Positions 1-9,483 of a DNA stretch of 64,000 nucleotides are shown piece after piece. The DNA is from Streptomyces catenulae. Its GTDB lineage: Bacteria; Actinomycetota; Actinomycetes; Streptomycetales; Streptomycetaceae. The notes beneath the pieces are model-generated. The model was not told the origin of the DNA. It saw only the letters and a list, made by a program, of their open reading frames with translations, and made no database searches. Each line of letters begins with the position of its first letter. The first letter of the stretch is position 1. The translations under genes were made by a program, and so were the position numbers. The DNA is taken from assembly GCF_000718015.1 (NCBI RefSeq), contig NZ_JODY01000010.1, forward strand, positions 62,001-126,000, given 5' to 3'.

Positions 1-83
1 CCAGTACTGGCGGAACGTCCGCACGGTGCGCCGTGCCCACGTTCCGCACCTGCCTGTTTGCGCTCTGTGTTCTGGAGGAACCC

Positions 84-1259
84 GTGCTCGCCGCACCACG
101 CCGTCATGCCGTCCGCTGGATACCCGCTCTGCTCGCGGCGGCCCTGGTGACCTCGTGCGGGACGGGCGCGACCGCCTCCCAGGCACAGGAGCAGCCGGCG
201 GCGAAGGTCACCGTCACCCCGGCCACCGGCGGCAAGTCCGCACCGCTCGGCGACCCGATAGCGATACGCACCGAGGGCGGCAAGATCACCTCCGTCGAGG
301 CGAAGGACGACAAGGGCGCCGCGGTGCCCGGCAAACTGGCCTCCGGCGGCACGTCCTGGACCTCCGACGGCAAGGTCCGCCCCGGCACCACGTACACCCT
401 CACCACGCACACCACGTCGGACGGCGGGCGGAAGGCCACCAAGCGGACCGTCTTCACCACCGCCGCGGCCGACCGCGTCAACAAGCTCACCAACACCCCG
501 GTCAACGGCCAGACCGTGGGCACCGGGATGCCGGTCTCGATCCTCTTCGACAACCCGATCGACAAGAGCCGCCGCGCCGGGATCGAGAAGGCTCTCAAGG
601 TCACCACCAGCACCAAGGTCGAGGGCGCCTGGGGCTGGGTCACCGACTGGTCCGGCAAGGACCGCATCGACTGGCGCCCCAAGACGTACTGGCCCGCCGG
701 TACGAAGGTCACCGTCAAGGGCGCGCTGACCGGCGTCCCGTCCGGCAAGGGCGGCTGGTTCGTCCGTGACTACGACTTCGGCTTCACCATCGGCGCCGAC
801 CACCGGGCCGTCATCGACGTCCCGTCGCACACCCTGACCATGTACGAGAACGGCAAGGCCGTCGGCACGGTGAAGGGCTCGGCCGGTTCGCCCGAGGCGC
901 CCACCCGCGGCGGCGTGCACACCGTCCGCAGCAAGAACGCCGACGAGACGATGGACTCCTCCACCATCGGCTACGGCGACCAGTGGATGCTGGACGCGAA
1001 GTGGGTCACCCACCTCACCGCCTCCGGCACCTTCCTGCACTCCGCGCCGTGGAACAACTCCATCGGCGTGGTCAACAACTCCCACGGCTGCTTCGGCATG
1101 ACCACCGCGGACGCCAAGCGGGTCTACGACTTCCTGTCGGTCGGCTCCACCGTCGAGGTCCGGGGCACCAGCAACACCGAGCGCACCGGCGTCGGCAACG
1201 GTCTGGAGGTCTGGCAGGAGAGCTGGCCGCAGTGGCAGCAGCGCTCCGCCCTCGGCTGA
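84..1259 (+). CDS. L,D-transpeptidase lipoprotein (YkuD domain)
   Basis: Predicted enzyme that makes 3-3 cross-links in peptidoglycan on the outer face of the membrane. The N-terminus is a short basic stretch and a hydrophobic segment ending in a lipobox (V-T-S-C, Cys about residue 25), so it is probably a lipoprotein. Ig-like domains fill roughly residues 45-240. The YkuD catalytic domain follows, with the signature S-H-G-C-F-G-M and nucleophile Cys near residue 336. The length (391 aa) fits the actinobacterial Ig-YkuD family. GTG 84 was chosen because GGAGG lies 5 nt upstream; an in-frame ATG at 33 has no such site and would spoil the signal peptide. It appears monocistronic, with a strong hairpin right after it. 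The family call is secure; the exact cross-link type is inferred. Confidence 0.93.
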   Translation: MLAAPRRHAVRWIPALLAAALVTSCGTGATASQAQEQPAAKVTVTPATGGKSAPLGDPIAIRTEGGKITSVEAKDDKGAAVPGKLASGGTSWTSDGKVRPGTTYTLTTHTTSDGGRKATKRTVFTTAAADRVNKLTNTPVNGQTVGTGMPVSILFDNPIDKSRRAGIEKALKVTTSTKVEGAWGWVTDWSGKDRIDWRPKTYWPAGTKVTVKGALTGVPSGKGGWFVRDYDFGFTIGADHRAVIDVPSHTLTMYENGKAVGTVKGSAGSPEAPTRGGVHTVRSKNADETMDSSTIGYGDQWMLDAKWVTHLTASGTFLHSAPWNNSIGVVNNSHGCFGMTTADAKRVYDFLSVGSTVEVRGTSNTERTGVGNGLEVWQESWPQWQQRSALG

Positions 1260-1282
1260 GCCCCGCCCCTCCCCCGCACCCC

Positions 1283-1317
1283 GGCCCGGCGCCGTCCCTC
1301 ACGGACGGCGCCGGGCC
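1283..1317 (+). terminator. Hairpin terminator after the L,D-transpeptidase gene
   Basis: Perfect 15-bp inverted repeat (GGCCCGGCGCCGTCC, arms 1283-1297 and 1303-1317) with a 5-nt loop, 24 bp after the stop codon. There is no T-tract, which is common for Streptomyces terminators. Confidence 0.8.
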
Positions 1318-1331
1318 GCTGTGTACGAGGT

Positions 1332-1370
1332 GTAACGCCACAAGATCGACCCGTGTGACACAGGAGAAAC
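1332..1370 (+). promoter_or_regulatory. GlnR-like box upstream of the nitrate reductase gene
   Basis: The stretch contains GTAAC (1332-1336), then GTGAC (1355-1359), a 6-nt spacer and GAAAC (1366-1370). GTnAC-n6-GAAAC is the half-site of the actinobacterial nitrogen regulator GlnR, and a complete box has two such half-sites about 22 bp apart. The downstream half is a perfect match. In the upstream half the first motif is present but one base out of register, and the second is poor (GATCG). It ends 54 bp before the start of the nitrate reductase gene, a known type of GlnR target. The assignment is inferred from the motif only. Confidence 0.55.
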
Positions 1371-1424
1371 CTGCGCTCCCTACCGTCGTCGACGTACCGC
1401 GTCCGAGCACGGGAGGAGCCGCAC

Positions 1425-4400
1425 ATGACCGCACCCGAACCGCAACCGCGACGCCTCCCGCCGGTGCGGACCGTCTGTTCGTACTGCGGGGTGGGGTGCG
1501 GCGTCGTCCTCGACGTGGCGGCCGGTCCCGACGGGCGGCGGACGGTCCGCCGGACCTCCGGCGACAAGGCACATCCGGCCAACTCCGGGCGGCTGTGCGC
1601 CAAAGGCGCCACCGGCGCCGAGCTGATGGCGGCGCCGGGGCGGCTCACCGGGGCGCTGCGCCGCCCGCGCCGGGGTGAGGCGCCCGAGCCGGTCGCCATG
1701 GAGACGGCGGTCGCCGAGACGGCCCGGCGGCTGCGCGCCGTCGCCGAGGCGCACGGCCCGGACGCGGTGGCGCTGTACGTCTCCGGGCAGCTGACGCTGG
1801 AGGCGCAGTATCTGGCGAACAAGCTGGCCAAGGGCTTTCTGCGCACCTCGTGGATCGAGTCCAACTCCCGGCTGTGCATGGCGAGCGCGGGCAGCGGCTA
1901 CAAGCTGTCGCTGGGCGCCGACGGGCCGCCCGGTTCGTACGACGACTTCGCGCACGCGGACGTGTTCCTGGTGATCGGCGCCAACATGGCCGACTGCCAT
2001 CCGGTGCTCTTCCTGCGGATGATGGAGCGGGTGCGGGCCGGGGCGAAGCTGATCGTCGTCGATCCGCGGCGCACCGCCACCGCCGCCAAGGCCGACCTCT
2101 TCCTCCAGATCCGGCCCGGCACCGACCTCGCGCTGCTCAACGGGTTGCTGCACCTGCTGGCCGCGGGCGGGTACACCGACCCCGGTTTCATCACCGAGCA
2201 CACCGAGGGCTGGGCGGCGATGGAAGGCGTCCTCGCGGACCATCCGCCGGACACCGTCGCCGAGCTGACCGGTCTGGCGGAGGCGGATCTGCGGCGGGCG
2301 GCGGAGTGGATCGGCACCGCCGGGGCGTGGCTGAGCTGCTGGACGATGGGGCTCAACCAGTCGACGCACGGCACCTGGAACACCAATGCGCTGATCAATC
2401 TGCATCTGGCGACCGGCGCGATCTGCCGCCCCGGCTGCGGCCCGTTCTCGCTGACCGGGCAGGCCAACGCGATGGGCGGCCGGGAGATGGGCTACATGGG
2501 CCCGGGGCTGCCCGGTCAGCGGTCGGCGGAGGTGGCGGAGGACCGGGCGTTCACCGAGGAGTTGTGGGGGCTGGCGCCCGGGACGATCCGGTCCGGCAGC
2601 GGCGGCCCGGGGACCGTCGAGATGTTCCGGCGGATGGCGCGCGGCGAGATCCGGGCGGCGTGGATCCTGTGCACCAACCCGGTCGCCTCGGTCGCCCACC
2701 GCCGCACCGTGATCGAGGGCCTGGAGGCAGCGGAGTTCGTCGTCACCCAGGACGTGTTCGCGACGACCGAGACCCAGGCGTACGCGGATGTGCAGCTGCC
2801 CGCGGCGATGTGGGCGGAGACCGAGGGGGTGATGGTCAACTCCGAACGGAACCTCACCCTGATGCAACAGGCCGTCACCCCGCCCGGCGACGCCTGGCCG
2901 GACTGGCGGATCATCGCCGCGGTCGCCCGCGCGATGGGGTACGAGGAGGCGTTCACGTACGACAGCGCGGAGGAGGTCTTCGCCGAGCTGTCGCGCGCGT
3001 ACAACCCGCGGACCGGCTACGACCTGCGCGGGGTGAGCCACCGGCGGCTGCGCCGGGGCCCGGTGCAGTGGCCCAGCGCCGCGCCGGACGGCCCGGACCG
3101 CAACCCGGTGCGCTACCTCAACGACGGTACGGCGACGCCGCCCCGGGTGCGGGCGGACGGCAGCCGTCCCCGGCTGTGGTTCCCGACGCCCACCGGGCGG
3201 GCCGTCTTCCACGCCCGGCCGTTCCTCCCGGCCGCCGAACTCCCCGACGACAGCTATCCGTTCCTCCTCAACACCGGGCGGCTGCCGCACCAGTGGCACA
3301 CGCTGACCAAGACCGCGAAGATCGCCCGGCTCGACGCGCTGGACCCGGGCCCGTTCGTGGAGATCCATCCGCGGGACGCGGCGTCCCTGGGCGTGGCGGA
3401 CGGTGACGCGGTGGAGGTCGCCTCCCGGCGTGGCCGGGCGGTGCTGCCCGCGAAGGTCGACGACCGCGTCCGGCCGGGCGACTGCTTCGCACCGTTCCAC
3501 TGGAACGACCTGTTCGGCGAGTATCTGAGCGTCAACGCGGTGACCCACGACGCGGTCGACCCGGTGTCGTTCCAGCCCGGGACGAAGGCGTGCGCGGTGG
3601 CACTGACGAAGGTGGCGACGGCGGCGGAGGCGGGCCGCGGCGCCGGGCCCGGTGCGGCGCACGGGGCCCGGACCGTCGCGACGGCGCCCGCGCCCCGTGC
3701 GGAGGCGGCGGTCGGCGCGGCCCGTGGCGGGACGGCCGACGGGCGGGCGGTGGCGCCCGGTCCGGTGGGCGCCGTGGCCGCCGCCCCCGCGCCGCTCGCC
3801 GCGGCGGCGGCCGAGGTCTTCCACACCGGCGGCATCGCGCCACCGGCCCTCGCCGAACCGGAGCGGCGCTATCTCGCCGGGTTCCTCGCCGGGATGGGCG
3901 CGGGCGCGCCGGGCGCCCCGGTGCTGCCGGACCGCACCCCGCTCACCCCGGACCACGCCCTGTGGGTCAACGGCTGGCTGGCCGGGGCGTTCTCCCGCAC
4001 GGAACCGCCCGAGCCGGAGCCCGCGCCCGGGCCCGAGCCGGAGCCGGAGCCGGAGGCCGCGTCCGCCGCCCGGGAGGTGCTGGTGCTGTGGGCCTCGCAG
4101 ACCGGGAACGCCGAGGAGGCGGCGGCCGAGGCGGCCCGCGGGCTGACCGCGCGCGGGCGCCCGGCGCGGCTGCTGCGGATGGACGACGGCACGCCCGCGG
4201 CCCTGCCGTCCGATGCCGTACTGCTCCTGGTGACCAGCACCTTCGGCGACGGCGACGCCCCCGACAACGGCGCCCGCTTCTGGGCCGCGCTCAACGCCCC
4301 GGACGCGCCCCGCCTGGACGGCACGCCCTACTCCGTCCTCGCCCTCGGCGACTCCTCCTACGACGACTTCTGCGGCCACGGCCGCCGCCTCGACGACCGC

Positions 4401-5786
4401 CTGACCGCCCTGGGCGCCCACCGTCTGGTCCCCCGCGCCCAGTGCGACGCGGACGACACGGACCCGGCCCGGGGATGGCTGACGGCGGTGGCGGAGGCGT
4501 TGGACACCGAGGAGCGGGCGGACGGGGCCACGGGAACGGAACCTGACGGCGCCGGATCCACGGAGACCGCCCCCGGGGCGGAACCGGCCGTCTCCGCGTC
4601 GGAACCAGCCCTCTCCGGACCCGGGCCCCGCTCCGGCACCGCGCCCGCGGCCCCGCGGACCGCGACCCGGCACGCCCCCGCCACCGCCCGGCTCACCGGC
4701 AACCGTCTGCTGAGCGGCCCCGGTTCCGGCAAGGAGGTCCGGGCCTTCACCCTCGACACCCGCGAGGCCGAGGTGCCCGTCCCCTACGAGGCGGGGGACG
4801 CGCTGGGCGTGCTGCCGCGCCAGCGCCCCGAGGTGGTGGCGGAGTGGCTGGCGGCGACCGGCACCGACCCGGCGGCCCCGGTCGAGGTCACCGGCGTCGG
4901 CACCGTCCCCCTCGCCACCGCGCTGACGGACCACCTGGACCCCACCCGGATCACCACCGACCTGCTGCGGCTGGTCGCCGACCGCACCGGGGACCCGCTC
5001 CTGACCCGTCTGCTGCGCCCCGAGGCCAAGGCGGAGCGCGCCACATGGGCGTGGGGACGCCAGGCGCTGGACGTGCTCGCCGCGTATCCGGTACGGGCGT
5101 CCGCCGCCGAATGGGCCGCCGTCCTGCCCCGCCTGCGGCCCCGGCTGTACTCGATCGCCTCCAGCCCGCTGACGGACCCGCGGCTGATCCGGCTGACGGT
5201 CTCCGTCGTCCGTTTCGGCGGCCACCGCGACCGGCCGCGCCACGGGGTCGCCTCGGCGCACCTCGCCGACGCCGGACCCGGCGCGCCGGTGCGGGTGTTC
5301 GTCCAGCGCTCCCCGCACTTCCGGCCCCCCGCCGACCCGGCGACACCGCTGGTGATGGTGGGGCCGGGCACCGGCGTCGCGCCGTTCCTCGGCTTCCTCC
5401 AGGACCGGCGGGCCCGCGGGCACACCGGCCCCAACTGGCTGTTCTTCGGCGAACGGCACCGCGCGAGCGGCTTCCACCACCGCGCCGAACTGGAAGCCCT
5501 CCGCGACGCGGGGACGCTCACCCGGCTGGACACCGCGTTCTCCCGCGACCAGCCGGAGAAGGTCTACGTCCAGGACCGGATCCGGGAGCACGGCGCGCTG
5601 CTCTGGTCCTGGCTCCGCGACGGCGCGCACTTCTGCGTCTGCGGGGACGCCTCCCGGATGGCCGGGGACGTCGACCGGGCGCTGCGGGACGTCGCCGTCG
5701 CCCACGGCGGTCTCGACGAGGACGGCGCGGCCGCGTACGTCAACCGCCTGGCCGCCGAGCGGCGCTACCTCCGCGACGTCTACTGA
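1425..5786 (+). CDS. Assimilatory nitrate reductase fused to a CysJ-like flavoprotein reductase
   Basis: A 1,453-residue fusion. Residues 1-720 are a molybdopterin oxidoreductase of the NasA/NasC type: a [4Fe-4S] site with Cys 18, 21, 25 and 58, and the likely Mo-ligand Cys in S-R-L-C-M-A-S-A near residue 151. An Ala/Pro/Glu-rich linker follows. From about residue 884 there is a flavodoxin domain (WASQTGNAEEAA), then a CysJ-type FAD domain (R-L-Y-S-I-A-S-S near 1240) and an NADPH domain (GPGTGVAPF near 1313). The protein can therefore pass electrons NADPH-FAD-FMN-FeS-Mo and should reduce nitrate to nitrite in the cytoplasm without a separate reductase. ATG 1425 follows GGGAGGAG. A GlnR-like box lies upstream, and a molybdate transporter is encoded at 18.6-21.9 kb. 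Nitrate as the substrate is inferred from family relationship; another oxyanion is possible. Confidence 0.9.
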   Translation: MTAPEPQPRRLPPVRTVCSYCGVGCGVVLDVAAGPDGRRTVRRTSGDKAHPANSGRLCAKGATGAELMAAPGRLTGALRRPRRGEAPEPVAMETAVAETARRLRAVAEAHGPDAVALYVSGQLTLEAQYLANKLAKGFLRTSWIESNSRLCMASAGSGYKLSLGADGPPGSYDDFAHADVFLVIGANMADCHPVLFLRMMERVRAGAKLIVVDPRRTATAAKADLFLQIRPGTDLALLNGLLHLLAAGGYTDPGFITEHTEGWAAMEGVLADHPPDTVAELTGLAEADLRRAAEWIGTAGAWLSCWTMGLNQSTHGTWNTNALINLHLATGAICRPGCGPFSLTGQANAMGGREMGYMGPGLPGQRSAEVAEDRAFTEELWGLAPGTIRSGSGGPGTVEMFRRMARGEIRAAWILCTNPVASVAHRRTVIEGLEAAEFVVTQDVFATTETQAYADVQLPAAMWAETEGVMVNSERNLTLMQQAVTPPGDAWPDWRIIAAVARAMGYEEAFTYDSAEEVFAELSRAYNPRTGYDLRGVSHRRLRRGPVQWPSAAPDGPDRNPVRYLNDGTATPPRVRADGSRPRLWFPTPTGRAVFHARPFLPAAELPDDSYPFLLNTGRLPHQWHTLTKTAKIARLDALDPGPFVEIHPRDAASLGVADGDAVEVASRRGRAVLPAKVDDRVRPGDCFAPFHWNDLFGEYLSVNAVTHDAVDPVSFQPGTKACAVALTKVATAAEAGRGAGPGAAHGARTVATAPAPRAEAAVGAARGGTADGRAVAPGPVGAVAAAPAPLAAAAAEVFHTGGIAPPALAEPERRYLAGFLAGMGAGAPGAPVLPDRTPLTPDHALWVNGWLAGAFSRTEPPEPEPAPGPEPEPEPEAASAAREVLVLWASQTGNAEEAAAEAARGLTARGRPARLLRMDDGTPAALPSDAVLLLVTSTFGDGDAPDNGARFWAALNAPDAPRLDGTPYSVLALGDSSYDDFCGHGRRLDDRLTALGAHRLVPRAQCDADDTDPARGWLTAVAEALDTEERADGATGTEPDGAGSTETAPGAEPAVSASEPALSGPGPRSGTAPAAPRTATRHAPATARLTGNRLLSGPGSGKEVRAFTLDTREAEVPVPYEAGDALGVLPRQRPEVVAEWLAATGTDPAAPVEVTGVGTVPLATALTDHLDPTRITTDLLRLVADRTGDPLLTRLLRPEAKAERATWAWGRQALDVLAAYPVRASAAEWAAVLPRLRPRLYSIASSPLTDPRLIRLTVSVVRFGGHRDRPRHGVASAHLADAGPGAPVRVFVQRSPHFRPPADPATPLVMVGPGTGVAPFLGFLQDRRARGHTGPNWLFFGERHRASGFHHRAELEALRDAGTLTRLDTAFSRDQPEKVYVQDRIREHGALLWSWLRDGAHFCVCGDASRMAGDVDRALRDVAVAHGGLDEDGAAAYVNRLAAERRYLRDVY

Positions 5787-5813
5787 CGCCCGGCGCCGCC
5801 CGGCGACCGGCGG

Positions 5814-6683
5814 TCAGCCCAGTTCCAGGCTGGTCGTCCCGTGGACCCGCTCCTGCCGGACGGCCGGGGCGGGTCCGGTGTACATCCGGGTGGCGCGGGA
5901 GACGGGCGCCAGCCCCCGGGCGAGCGCCAACTCCTGGGTGGCGGGCGCCGTTTCGGGGACGTCGACGACGACCTCGGCCCCGGGCCCGGCGGCTGCGGCG
6001 AGCGCGTCGAAGAGGGCCGCGGCGTCCTCGGGGGTGTCGGCGAAGAGCGGGCCGATGCGGTGTCCGCTGCGGGCCGGGCGGATCACGCCGTAGCCGGTGA
6101 GGACGCCGTCGCGGAGCAGGACGCGGACGGTGTGGCCGGGCGCGGTCAGCCAGCGGGCGAGGAAGTCACGCCGGTCGGCGGGGAAGCAGGTCCGGTCGTA
6201 GGCGAGGACCGCGTCCCGGTGGGCGGCGGTGTACTCCTCGGCGGGCGAGGGCCCGTCGGCCGGTGCGGGGCATCCGGCGTAGCGGACGGATTCGTAGGCG
6301 GCGGTGAACCCGGCGCGCTCGTAGGTGGCCTTCTGCGCGGGGACGGCGTCGAGGCCGATGGTGCGGGTCCCGGCGTGCGGGACGGCGGCGCGCCAGGTGG
6401 CCAGGCCCAGGCCCTGGCCGCGGTGTGCGGGGTGGACGAGGTAGTAGCCGAGGAAGGCGTAGTCGTCGGAGTAGGTGACGACGGAGACGGCGGAGACGGT
6501 GCGGTCGCCGAGGCGGCCGGTGAAGAATCCGGCCGGGTCGGTGGGGTGGAAGCACCCGGTGTCGGCGAGCCCGGGGTTCCACTCCTCGTCGGCCGCCCAC
6601 TCCTCGACGAGCCGCCACTCCTCCGACGAGGCGGCGGTGACGGCGAGTTGGTGTGCGGGGGCGGAGGTGCCGGAGGTGGGCAT
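5814..6683 (-). CDS. GNAT-family N-acetyltransferase (tandem GNAT)
   Basis: A 289-residue protein with an N-terminal GNAT domain: the acetyl-CoA-binding V/L-H-P-A-H-R-G-Q-G-L-G motif is near residue 75. The C-terminal half keeps a weaker second GNAT-like fold (Y-G-V-I-R-P region), as in YitH/HsdR-type double GNAT proteins. It would transfer an acetyl group from acetyl-CoA to an unidentified amine. Start ATG 6683 is preceded by a GAAGGGA stretch; the frame stays open far upstream but only as the antisense of the permease gene. It converges with the nitrate reductase gene, 27 bp away. The substrate is unknown. Confidence 0.82.
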   Translation of the reverse strand: MPTSGTSAPAHQLAVTAASSEEWRLVEEWAADEEWNPGLADTGCFHPTDPAGFFTGRLGDRTVSAVSVVTYSDDYAFLGYYLVHPAHRGQGLGLATWRAAVPHAGTRTIGLDAVPAQKATYERAGFTAAYESVRYAGCPAPADGPSPAEEYTAAHRDAVLAYDRTCFPADRRDFLARWLTAPGHTVRVLLRDGVLTGYGVIRPARSGHRIGPLFADTPEDAAALFDALAAAAGPGAEVVVDVPETAPATQELALARGLAPVSRATRMYTGPAPAVRQERVHGTTSLELG

Positions 6684-6778
6684 CGGGGGCGTCCCTTCGG
6701 TCGGAGCCGGTGTGCGGCGGGGGTACGCGACGGCCGTTCGGCACCTCGCGTACCCCCGGGGCGGGTTCGGACGGGGTG

Positions 6779-8317
6779 TCAGATGAGGTCCATGGCGGCG
6801 ACCTCGTCGGGGCGACCGTAGCTGACCGGTCCCTGGAAGCGGCGGCGGGCGGTGGCGAACCACCAGACCGTGGCGATGACGAGGACCACCGCGAGGGCGA
6901 TCGGCGCGTAGTTGAACGATGCCGGGGTGATCGGGTACGCCTGCGGGAGCATGAAGAGCACATTGCTGATCACGATCCAGGCCACCGCGATGAAGGCGAC
7001 GGGCTTGCCGAACCGGCCGAGGTTCCACGGGCCGGGCTGGAAGTCGTCGAGCCGCAGCCGGAGGAATATCGGCACCCCGTAGGCGAGGAAGAGGCCGACG
7101 ACATTGACGCTGACGACGGCGGTGAACGCGGTGTGCGACCACCATCCCGGCAGTACCAGCACGAGCGGGCAGGCGGCGGCGAGCCATACCGCCTTGACGG
7201 GCGTACGGGTGCGCGCGGAGACCGAATGCCACCAGCGGGAGCCGGGCATCGCGCCGTCCCGGGAGAAGGCGAAGATCTGCCGGGTATTGCTGGTCATGTT
7301 GGCGAGCCCGCAGAAGAGCATCGCGCCGATGACGATCAGCAGGAGCAGCTTGGCGGTGGCCGGTCCGAGCGCGTCGATGAGAATCTGCACGGGCGGCGCG
7401 TCGGCGCTCGCCGCATGGCCGTAATCCTTGATCGCGTACACCAGTGCGAGCATGAGGATGAGACCCGTGAGCGCGGAGTAGCCGATGGCGCGCATGATCC
7501 CGCGCGGCGCGTTGACGGTGGCCTTCACGGTCTCTTCCGACATGTGAAAGCTGCCGTCGAAGCCGGTGAACGTCCAGCTGGTGACCAGCAGTCCGAGCAT
7601 TCCGCCGTAAATCGCGTGGGTGAAACCGGTGTTGTTGGCGAAATGGGTGACGAACGACGCCGGTTGGTGACTGTCGGGGATGATCATCAGGGCGGCGACG
7701 ATCACCACCATGCCGATGAGCAGCCACCACACGGAAATACGGTTGAACACCGCGACCAGCCGCACGGTGTACGTGTTGGCCAGCGCCTGGAGCAGCAGGA
7801 TCACGGCGGTGATGGCGACGGTCTGCTGCGGGGTGGCGACGTAGGACGGCCACTGCATGGAGAGGAACGCCTGGATGAAGGTGGCGGCGGCGAAGTTGGT
7901 GGCCGCGGTGCCGCCGACCTGTCCGACGAAGTTGAGCCAGCCGGTGTACCAGGACCAGGCGCCGCGGTGGCGTTTGGCGAGTTTTCCGGCGGAGAAGTAG
8001 AGGGCGCCGCTCGTCGGGTAGGCGGAGGCGATTTCCCCCATCGCGGCGCCGACGAACAGCACCATGATCGAGACGCCGATCCAGCCGAACACCAGAACCC
8101 GCGGACCGCCCGCGTTCATTCCGAAACCGAAGGAGGAGAAGATCCCGGAAATAATATTGATGATGGTGAAGGAGATCGCGAAGTTGTCGAACGCGCGGAA
8201 TCTTCTGGTGAGTTTCCGCGGATATCCCATCGCATGCAGCGTGGCATCGTCATCAAACGTCGCGGAATCCACCGAGTGCGGTGTATTCACGCGGGGCGGC
8301 GCAATGCGTTCGGACAC
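6779..8317 (-). CDS. APC-superfamily amino acid permease
   Basis: A 512-residue polytopic membrane protein of the amino acid-polyamine-organocation superfamily, nearest the amino acid/choline transporter (ACT/GabP-like) branch. About 12 hydrophobic segments are visible. The first carries the family pattern F-A-I-S-F-T-I-I-N-I-I-S-G-I-F, and the consensus loop G-E-I-A-S-A-Y-P-T-S-G-A-L-Y follows near residue 100. It probably imports an amino acid or GABA-like amine with protons. The gene stands between the GNAT gene (95 bp downstream) and a TPR-like hypothetical gene, all on the minus strand. Substrate cannot be read from the sequence. Confidence 0.9.
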   Translation of the reverse strand: MSERIAPPRVNTPHSVDSATFDDDATLHAMGYPRKLTRRFRAFDNFAISFTIINIISGIFSSFGFGMNAGGPRVLVFGWIGVSIMVLFVGAAMGEIASAYPTSGALYFSAGKLAKRHRGAWSWYTGWLNFVGQVGGTAATNFAAATFIQAFLSMQWPSYVATPQQTVAITAVILLLQALANTYTVRLVAVFNRISVWWLLIGMVVIVAALMIIPDSHQPASFVTHFANNTGFTHAIYGGMLGLLVTSWTFTGFDGSFHMSEETVKATVNAPRGIMRAIGYSALTGLILMLALVYAIKDYGHAASADAPPVQILIDALGPATAKLLLLIVIGAMLFCGLANMTSNTRQIFAFSRDGAMPGSRWWHSVSARTRTPVKAVWLAAACPLVLVLPGWWSHTAFTAVVSVNVVGLFLAYGVPIFLRLRLDDFQPGPWNLGRFGKPVAFIAVAWIVISNVLFMLPQAYPITPASFNYAPIALAVVLVIATVWWFATARRRFQGPVSYGRPDEVAAMDLI

Positions 8318-8438
8318 TACCGTATCCTTTCTGACAGAGCTGATAGGGGGACTTCGGTGGGGGCGAACAGTCGCTCTTTCGGCGCTATCGGTACACGTCG
8401 GATCTCACGCAGGTGTCCGCAGAAGAAGGGAAATGCGC

Positions 8439-9395
8439 TCAGGCGGCTCCGGGGACCGGGAGACCGCAGGAACGCCGAGCCTTCGTCAATTGTTCTTCGG
8501 GCGGCCCGAAAGCGCTCCACGGCATTCGGGCCGCATAGGGCCCCATCGCCGTGAAGACCTCGCGCGCCTCGAATTCACGCTTCGCCATGAACAGCGCATG
8601 CGCGAGATAGGAGAGGTCGACCACCGGCACGAAGCGGTAGTCGGCCACATGGGGGAACCAGTGGCGGTGGATGCTCAGCGCGGTGCTGGTCCACTGCGGC
8701 TGCTCCCAGGTGCGGTCGGCCAGCAGCGCCGTCGGGTTGTACTCGTCGACCAGCGCGACCAGCGGCAGCAGCCGCAGCGGCGAGGACGCCGCGGCGCGCT
8801 GTCCGAGGAAGGCGGCGACATCCCAGCTGGCGCTCGCCGAACCGCCGTTGCGGGTGAAGAAGAAGGCGAGGAACCGGTGGTGGGCCTCGCGGTGCCAGGG
8901 GTCGATGCGCAGGATGTGGGCGAAGAGGTACCACGGCCCGGTGGGCGCGGTGAGCAGCCCCTGCGGCGCCGGGTCGCGGGGGCGCTGGAAACGCGACAGC
9001 GCCAGCTGGCAGACCCACGGCGTGGGGTCGTCGGGCAGCAGTTGGGCGGCGCGCTCCGCCGCCGTCCGCGCGATACGCACCAGGGCTTCGTGCCGCCGGT
9101 CGTCGGTATCCGCCATCCGCAATGCCCGGATCATCGCGACCCGCGCCCACATGAGTGCGGCTTCCGGTCCGGGTTCTTCCGCTATCCAGCGTTCCGACAG
9201 ATCCGAGTCGGCGGCTTCCGATGCCAGCACCAGCGACCTGTGTGCCCGGACCTCGAAATCCCCCCGAGCCTCTTTGAGTACCTCATGTGCGCTGAAGTAC
9301 CGGCCGGCTCTGACATCCATACACGCCTGCGCCAACTGCCGGTCATCGGCTGCCGGACTCCACACGTACTGCCCTTCGAATGAGCCAGCCGCCAT
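8439..9395 (-). CDS. Hypothetical alpha-helical (TPR-like) protein
   Basis: 318 residues, soluble, no signal peptide. Repeated helical pairs rich in Ala, Leu, Arg and Trp (for example A-E-R-A-A-Q-L-L-P-D-D-P-T-P-W and the region of P-W-H-R-E-A-H-H-R-F) look like a TPR/HAT solenoid, so a protein-binding scaffold is likely. I do not recognise a named family. Start ATG 9395 is supported by AGGAGGGG 6 nt upstream. It may share a transcript with the downstream permease (121 bp gap). Function unknown. Confidence 0.75.
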   Translation of the reverse strand: MAAGSFEGQYVWSPAADDRQLAQACMDVRAGRYFSAHEVLKEARGDFEVRAHRSLVLASEAADSDLSERWIAEEPGPEAALMWARVAMIRALRMADTDDRRHEALVRIARTAAERAAQLLPDDPTPWVCQLALSRFQRPRDPAPQGLLTAPTGPWYLFAHILRIDPWHREAHHRFLAFFFTRNGGSASASWDVAAFLGQRAAASSPLRLLPLVALVDEYNPTALLADRTWEQPQWTSTALSIHRHWFPHVADYRFVPVVDLSYLAHALFMAKREFEAREVFTAMGPYAARMPWSAFGPPEEQLTKARRSCGLPVPGAA

Positions 9396-9460
9396 GAGCC
9401 CCTCCTGGTCCTGAAGGCGTCATCGTCCCCCCGCTCACATTCCTTACGCGCCGAATTAAG

Positions 9461-9483
9461 CCGGATCGTTTCCCCCGATCCGG
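9461..9483. promoter_or_regulatory. Inverted repeat in the promoter region of the TPR-like gene
   Basis: Perfect 8-bp inverted repeat CCGGATCG...CGATCCGG with a 7-nt spacer, 66 bp upstream of the minus-strand start at 9395. It lies in the lower-GC intergenic zone, so a transcription-factor site is more likely than a terminator. No regulator is identified. Confidence 0.35.

Noticed and set aside
1380..5705. A 1,441-codon open frame on the minus strand opposite the nitrate reductase
   Set aside because: Its product is Arg/Gly/Val-rich without domains; it is the usual antisense frame produced by high-GC codon bias.
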